A DNA stretch of 64,000 bases from Channa striata (Eukaryota > Chordata > Actinopteri > Anabantiformes > Channidae): the NCBI GenBank assembly GCA_033026295.1, contig CM065171.1, positions 558,001 to 622,000 of the forward strand. Direction: 5' to 3'. A program made the translations under genes and the position numbers. Shown here in pieces: positions 60,191 to 64,000 of the stretch. The notes beneath the pieces are model-generated. The model was not told the origin of the DNA, made no database searches, and saw only the letters and a list, made by a program, of their open reading frames with translations. The stretch's first letter is position 1. Each line of letters opens with the position of its first letter.

Positions 60191-60634
60191 GAAAAAAAAC
60201 TAGTTTCTAGTTTGAAACCTTGGATGTTTCATGCTGGCAGATGCATGATCCCCTTTTGCCTTGTTTTCATCTGAATAAATTGTGTCTTTGTTCCAGTTTG
60301 TGTAGGTTACTTTTGTAAGAATAAAATATCATCTTTAGATCAGACTTTAGACTCATAAATATTATTCCACTCTTGCTAGAAAAACAGAACTTTAGCCTGT
60401 CTGTTCCAAATATCAGACATATGGTGGTAAGCGATTGGCACATATTCTGCTGTTTTCGTATTGGAAGCTTGACTTCGTCTCTGCAGTCTGTTAGATCTGA
60501 GCACATTAGACTGTCTAGTAATGGTGTTCCTCCTCCAGGCAATGATGATTGCAGCCAAAACCTCTCCATATGGTTATTAGTGACAGTGCGGAACTGCTGA
60601 TCTTCTCTCTCTCTCAGGTACTTCAACCTCAGTT

Positions 60635-60716
60635 GTGATGGAGTGGTTAGCGCTGCCACCTCACAGCTAGAGGATTCATACCCCAGCCGGCGTTGTATGT
60701 ATTTGCATGTTGCCAA
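60635..60716 (+). repeat. Fragment of common teleost tRNA-like repeat
   Basis: gagtggttagcgctgccacc, tcacagctagaggattcata, then tttgcatgttg. This is the tRNA-like head of the element whose other part is at 48310-48385. The B-box region is degraded, so no tRNA function is expected. Confidence 0.6.
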
Positions 60717-61699
60717 TTATCATATGTTAGTTTGCAGAATGTGTTTTATTGAGAGTGAGTAAAAACTTAACCAATGGTTAAGAGTAACCACCCCGATCTT
60801 GGCACTACTTTAGCAATTTAATATAAGATCCTTCAGAAAAACATTCAAGAAGTGTGTTCATACTGCTGCAGTGTTTTATCTTTTGGAGGACAGAAGTTTA
60901 AAGAGGGACTTACTGAGGGACTCCTGCTTGTGCTTGTCTGATTGGTTTATTGTATCAGCTGATTTGCTGCACACATTTTTATATCACATGGAATATTTGG
61001 GAAGAGGGAAGAGAACAAGTCCTCTCCAGCTAAAGTCCCAGTGAAGTCACAAGTCCCAGTCGGGTTGCAAATATTTTCTGAATTGATCAAGTTGAGTCTT
61101 GTGAGTCGACTCCCCAACTTAACCAGTTTGTGCCAGATTGTGAGCTCACATCTAGCTAGTAATGAACATCTGTGAGCTAGTAATGCACTGAGAGCTTTTA
61201 CCTCTTTACTTCCTGTCGCAACACAGTCAAGAGTAGCCAAAAATGCTATTCAAGGCCACCTTTTATCGACAATCTTCCATATCTTTTTGAGGTTTGTAAA
61301 AGACGGAGCTATGAACACACTGTCCCATGTGATTTGTGACAAATTTCGATGTTTTATTTACTAAAATGGGGTGTTTACTAAAATGTGATTACTTCTCTTA
61401 CACCCATTCGGATCAATACCTGGAAGTGGCGCCCATAATTCAAACAGGGACTTGTGATTGCTAAGACCCTGTAGGAAAAACCAACAAATGATTCTACTGA
61501 CATTAGATACAAATGGCTTGTAGAAATGATACAAAATGTTATTTTTTGTAATTGTAATATTTAATGTTAAATATTATTATAAAATGTTATATTCAACTCA
61601 AATACCAAGTAGTTTAGTGTAATTACATTTGAAAAGTTGCTTTGCAAAAAACAGATTCCTTATTTTATCGTCAAAAGAGGAAAGGTAAAAATAAACAAG
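60717..61699 (+). other. Intergenic region upstream of abhd17c
   Basis: AT-rich. No gene or repeat recognised. Distal regulatory elements cannot be excluded. Confidence 0.5.
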
Positions 61700-62096
61700 A
61701 CAAAGTCCAACCCGGATATCCGGTTGTACCGGAAGCCCGGGTTGTCCCTTACTAGAGAAATGGCTGCTGCTCTCCATACACTGACCTGCACTAGCATCAA
61801 ACATCGACGTACAGCACGGAGTATGTTCTAGGGACGGAATTATCGCTGCATTGTTTCCACGCTGTTAAGTAATATGAATTTACATGTTCCGTTTATTTTA
61901 CCTGGGATTTGCATGAAGTCTGACTTTTGTTGTTAGCTACCTGTCAGCCGGCTAGCGCGATAACGTTAGCTATAAAGCCTGAGCCACCTGTCGCCCGAGC
62001 CCCTCGCTTCAGTCTGCTAATGGGTGATAAATAGGAGCTGGACACGGAACACAGCTGTTTTATACATCGATACAGGCAGCGTTACCCCGCGCTTAA
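61700..62096 (+). promoter_or_regulatory. abhd17c: Probable abhd17c promoter and 5' leader
   Basis: GC and CpG content rise sharply here against AT-rich surroundings and continue into exon 1. ACCGGAAGC at 61728-61736 fits an ETS/GABP site, and aaatggctgc at 61758-61767 resembles a YY1 site (AARATGGCGGC) with one mismatch. Both are typical of TATA-less broadly expressed promoters. The transcription start is not visible; it could be near 61750 or nearer 62000. Confidence 0.5.
61760..61831 (+). other. Upstream ORF or alternative first exon before abhd17c
   Basis: A 23-codon ORF (MAAALHTLTCTSIKHRRTAR, then SMF and stop) starts inside the YY1-like motif. A good 5' splice site, gga|gtatgt, occurs at 61821 inside it, so it may be a first exon spliced elsewhere. 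The N-terminus is Ala-rich and basic, like a mitochondrial presequence, but I recognise no protein. It may simply be a leader uORF. Confidence 0.3.
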
Positions 62097-62581
62097 ATGC
62101 CCGAGCAAGGCCCGAGGATGAATGGGTTTTCTATCGGCGAACTATGCTGGCTGTTCTGTTGTCCGCCCTGTCCCAGTCGCATCGCAGCAAAGCTAGCTTT
62201 CCTCCCCCCGGAGCCCACGTACTCGGTGCACACTGATCCGACCGGGGTTACTAGCTTGCATCTAAGCGAGCGGGCGGACTGGCAGTATTCTCAGCGAGAA
62301 CTGGATGCAGTGGAAGTATTTAGCACCGGGAGCAGCCGGGGTAACCGAATTACATGCATGTTTGTGCGTTGCGCCCCGAACAGCCGGTACACGCTCCTGT
62401 TTTCCCACGGCAACGCCGTGGACTTGGGTCAGATGTGCAGTTTTTACATCGGCCTCGGCTCCAGGATCAACTGCAACGTGTTCTCCTATGATTACTCAGG
62501 CTACGGAGTCAGCAGTGGGAAGCCCTCTGAAAAGAACTTGTATGCAGACATCGAAGCGGCTTGGCAGGTCTTAAGGAACAA
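62097..62581 (+). CDS. abhd17c: abhd17c first coding exon (3'-partial; alpha/beta hydrolase 17C)
   Basis: ABHD17 proteins are serine hydrolases on the plasma membrane and endosomes that remove palmitate from proteins such as N-Ras and PSD-95. This exon encodes 161 residues plus a split codon, about half of the roughly 330-residue family. The start is MPEQGPRMNG; the N-terminal Cys cluster (C17, C21, C22, C25 in CWLFCCPPCPS) is the known palmitoylated membrane anchor. The hydrolase fold follows, with LLFSHGNAVDLGQMCSFYIG (HG at 104-105, oxyanion region), then NVFSYDYSGYGVSSGKPSEK. The catalytic Ser (GQSIG), Asp and His lie in later exons outside the window. The N-terminal MPE-GPRMNGFS and CWLFCC match ABHD17C rather than 17A or 17B. 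An in-frame TAA sits directly before the ATG. The donor is aac aa|gtgagt. Unlike mammalian ABHD17C it lacks the long Ala/Pro-rich insert after PPEPTY. Confidence 0.95.
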
Positions 62582-64000
62582 GTGAGTTTGAACCATGTTC
62601 AGCAAATGTCCTCCACGAATAATCTCAAGCCGAGCAGACGATGTACTTAATTAATTTCTGTCACTTTGCATTAATACATGCCAAACATACAGTCGTAAGT
62701 GCTAACTTTTGTTTTTAGCAGAATATATTTCAGCAGTTTAAATATCTATAAAATTTATGTATAAATGTTAACCCTGTTACGAAGCTCTTCTGTTGTTGCC
62801 AATGTTAATAATTTATTTCAAAGGGCAACAAACTAAGAAATGTACAGTTGAAAGTCTAAACTCAGGTTCTGCAGCCCTCTGGATAGTAATCTGAACTATT
62901 TAACTTAATACGTGTTCATAAAAGTATTCTGTATTGTGAAAAGATCCACACACCCTTAAGCTGCAATTACCCCTTCGTCTGTATACAAGTTACATTTAAA
63001 GAATTTTCATACGCATATGCTTTACTTCCAGCAAATCAGAGCCACGCAGCTATTAAAATAGGGTTTAAAAAAGACATTGACATTTGCGCTTACACATACA
63101 GCCCATCCTGACAAAATCAGAAAAATGTCACAATTCCAGTGCATGTCTAAAAGGTGCTTCCTTCTTCTTTATGTCTTTCTTGTTTTGACTTCCTTTCCAT
63201 TTTCATTCCGACTTCATGACGTTAACCAATCCTCTCGTCATTGGTTCATTGCACAGGTTCATAAAACCTGTTACGTCGAGGCGTCTGCAACCTATCGTTA
63301 CCCACAACACCTTTCTTAACTGTTTCCTCTAGAACAATTTTCAGACACAATGACAAGAGGATGATGGAGGTTTTGTTTTTAAAATATTTTGTTAACATCA
63401 TGCAACGTGAGATTTCAAGTAAAAACAAGTATCTATCAATAGAAATTGTTAGAACAATCTTTAAGAAATATAAATAAAAAAATATTCAAATAAAAAGATC
63501 AAATCCACATGATGAAAGAAATCAAAGTTATGAAATCAGTGTTACCAACTCAGATGTTGGTGCAAACTGCAATCTGAACTCCTCAACATTTAGTTTCAAA
63601 TTGCTGAGTTTTCTTTTTTTATTGCTGTTCTCTTCTTGAACATAGTGAAAACAGTTTTCTGCACTTCATTTTTCTTGCCATTGAAAACAATTGGCATCAT
63701 TGCATGTAAATTCTACTGTTTGAACATGACAGGGGAAATTTCTATAGGGTGAAATCTGCCTGATATGTCTTGCATGGCCTTATTTATTTATTTTTAAAAC
63801 TCCCACACTAGCAAGTTAGTTTTTCAGATGCATGTCTTGCTCTCATTTGATATTTCCTTTGAGATAATTTTGCTTTGTACTATTAATATCTACAGATGAT
63901 TTCAATATACATTTTTAGTGCTCAGTGATACCAAAAGAACACTAAATCTGGATTTTTATTTTTGTGTGTGTGTCTGCTGATTTGACAAGAACCCAAAATA
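62582..64000 (+). other. abhd17c: abhd17c intron 1 (start)
   Basis: AT-rich non-coding sequence after the donor gtgagt at 62582. No exon of the ABHD17 family and no recognisable transposon is present up to the window edge. The short ORFs here have no family features. Confidence 0.7.

Noticed and set aside
1..64000. CRISPR arrays, operons or other prokaryotic features
   Set aside because: None seen; the window is vertebrate nuclear DNA with spliced genes.

Overview
The window is nuclear DNA from a teleost fish. The evidence is vertebrate split genes with GT/AG introns, protein sequences matching fish and mammalian orthologues almost residue for residue, and a repeat load typical of ray-finned fish: L2-type LINE 3' ends, tRNA-derived SINEs, and Tc1, hAT, piggyBac and pogo DNA elements. 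The species cannot be named from this alone.

Two genes are supported, both on the + strand. (1) arnt2, the bHLH-PAS transcription factor, occupies 1758-35395. Sixteen coding exons run in an unbroken frame from the basic region of the bHLH domain to the stop codon, giving 653 codons. Upstream exons lie outside the window. A 3' UTR of about 2.1 kb follows, with a likely poly(A) signal at 37500. (2) abhd17c, an ABHD17-family depalmitoylase, begins at 62097. Its first coding exon ends at 62581 and the rest lies beyond the window. ARNT2 and ABHD17C are also neighbours on human 15q25, so the gene pair is conserved.

Region by region: 1-1757 is an arnt2 intron holding a decayed Tc1-like element. 1758-35395 is the arnt2 body; its larger introns hold four L2 3' ends (all antisense to the gene), a hAT-like element, a SINE and several microsatellites. 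One 135-base intron consists largely of an (AC)24 tract at its start and a GT-rich tract at its end. 35396-37525 is the 3' UTR. 37526-61650 is a gene-free interval. Its first 6 kb looks unremarkable. From 43.7 to 58.7 kb it is a nested transposon graveyard: a piggyBac remnant with an L2 inside it, two different LINE remnants and a SINE, a solo LTR with perfect 5-bp target duplications, a Ty3/gypsy-like element split by an L2, and another L2 split by a pogo/Tc1-mariner-type element. 61651-62096 looks like the abhd17c promoter and 5' leader, and 62582-64000 is abhd17c intron 1.

The two genes have unrelated products. ARNT2 is a nuclear dimer partner for class I bHLH-PAS proteins such as SIM1, HIF-alpha and NPAS4. 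ABHD17 proteins are membrane-bound hydrolases that remove palmitate from proteins such as Ras and PSD-95. I see no new multi-gene system here. The most interesting signals are the AC/GT-structured arnt2 intron, the strand bias of intronic L2s, the dated insertion events, and the start-site region of abhd17c.
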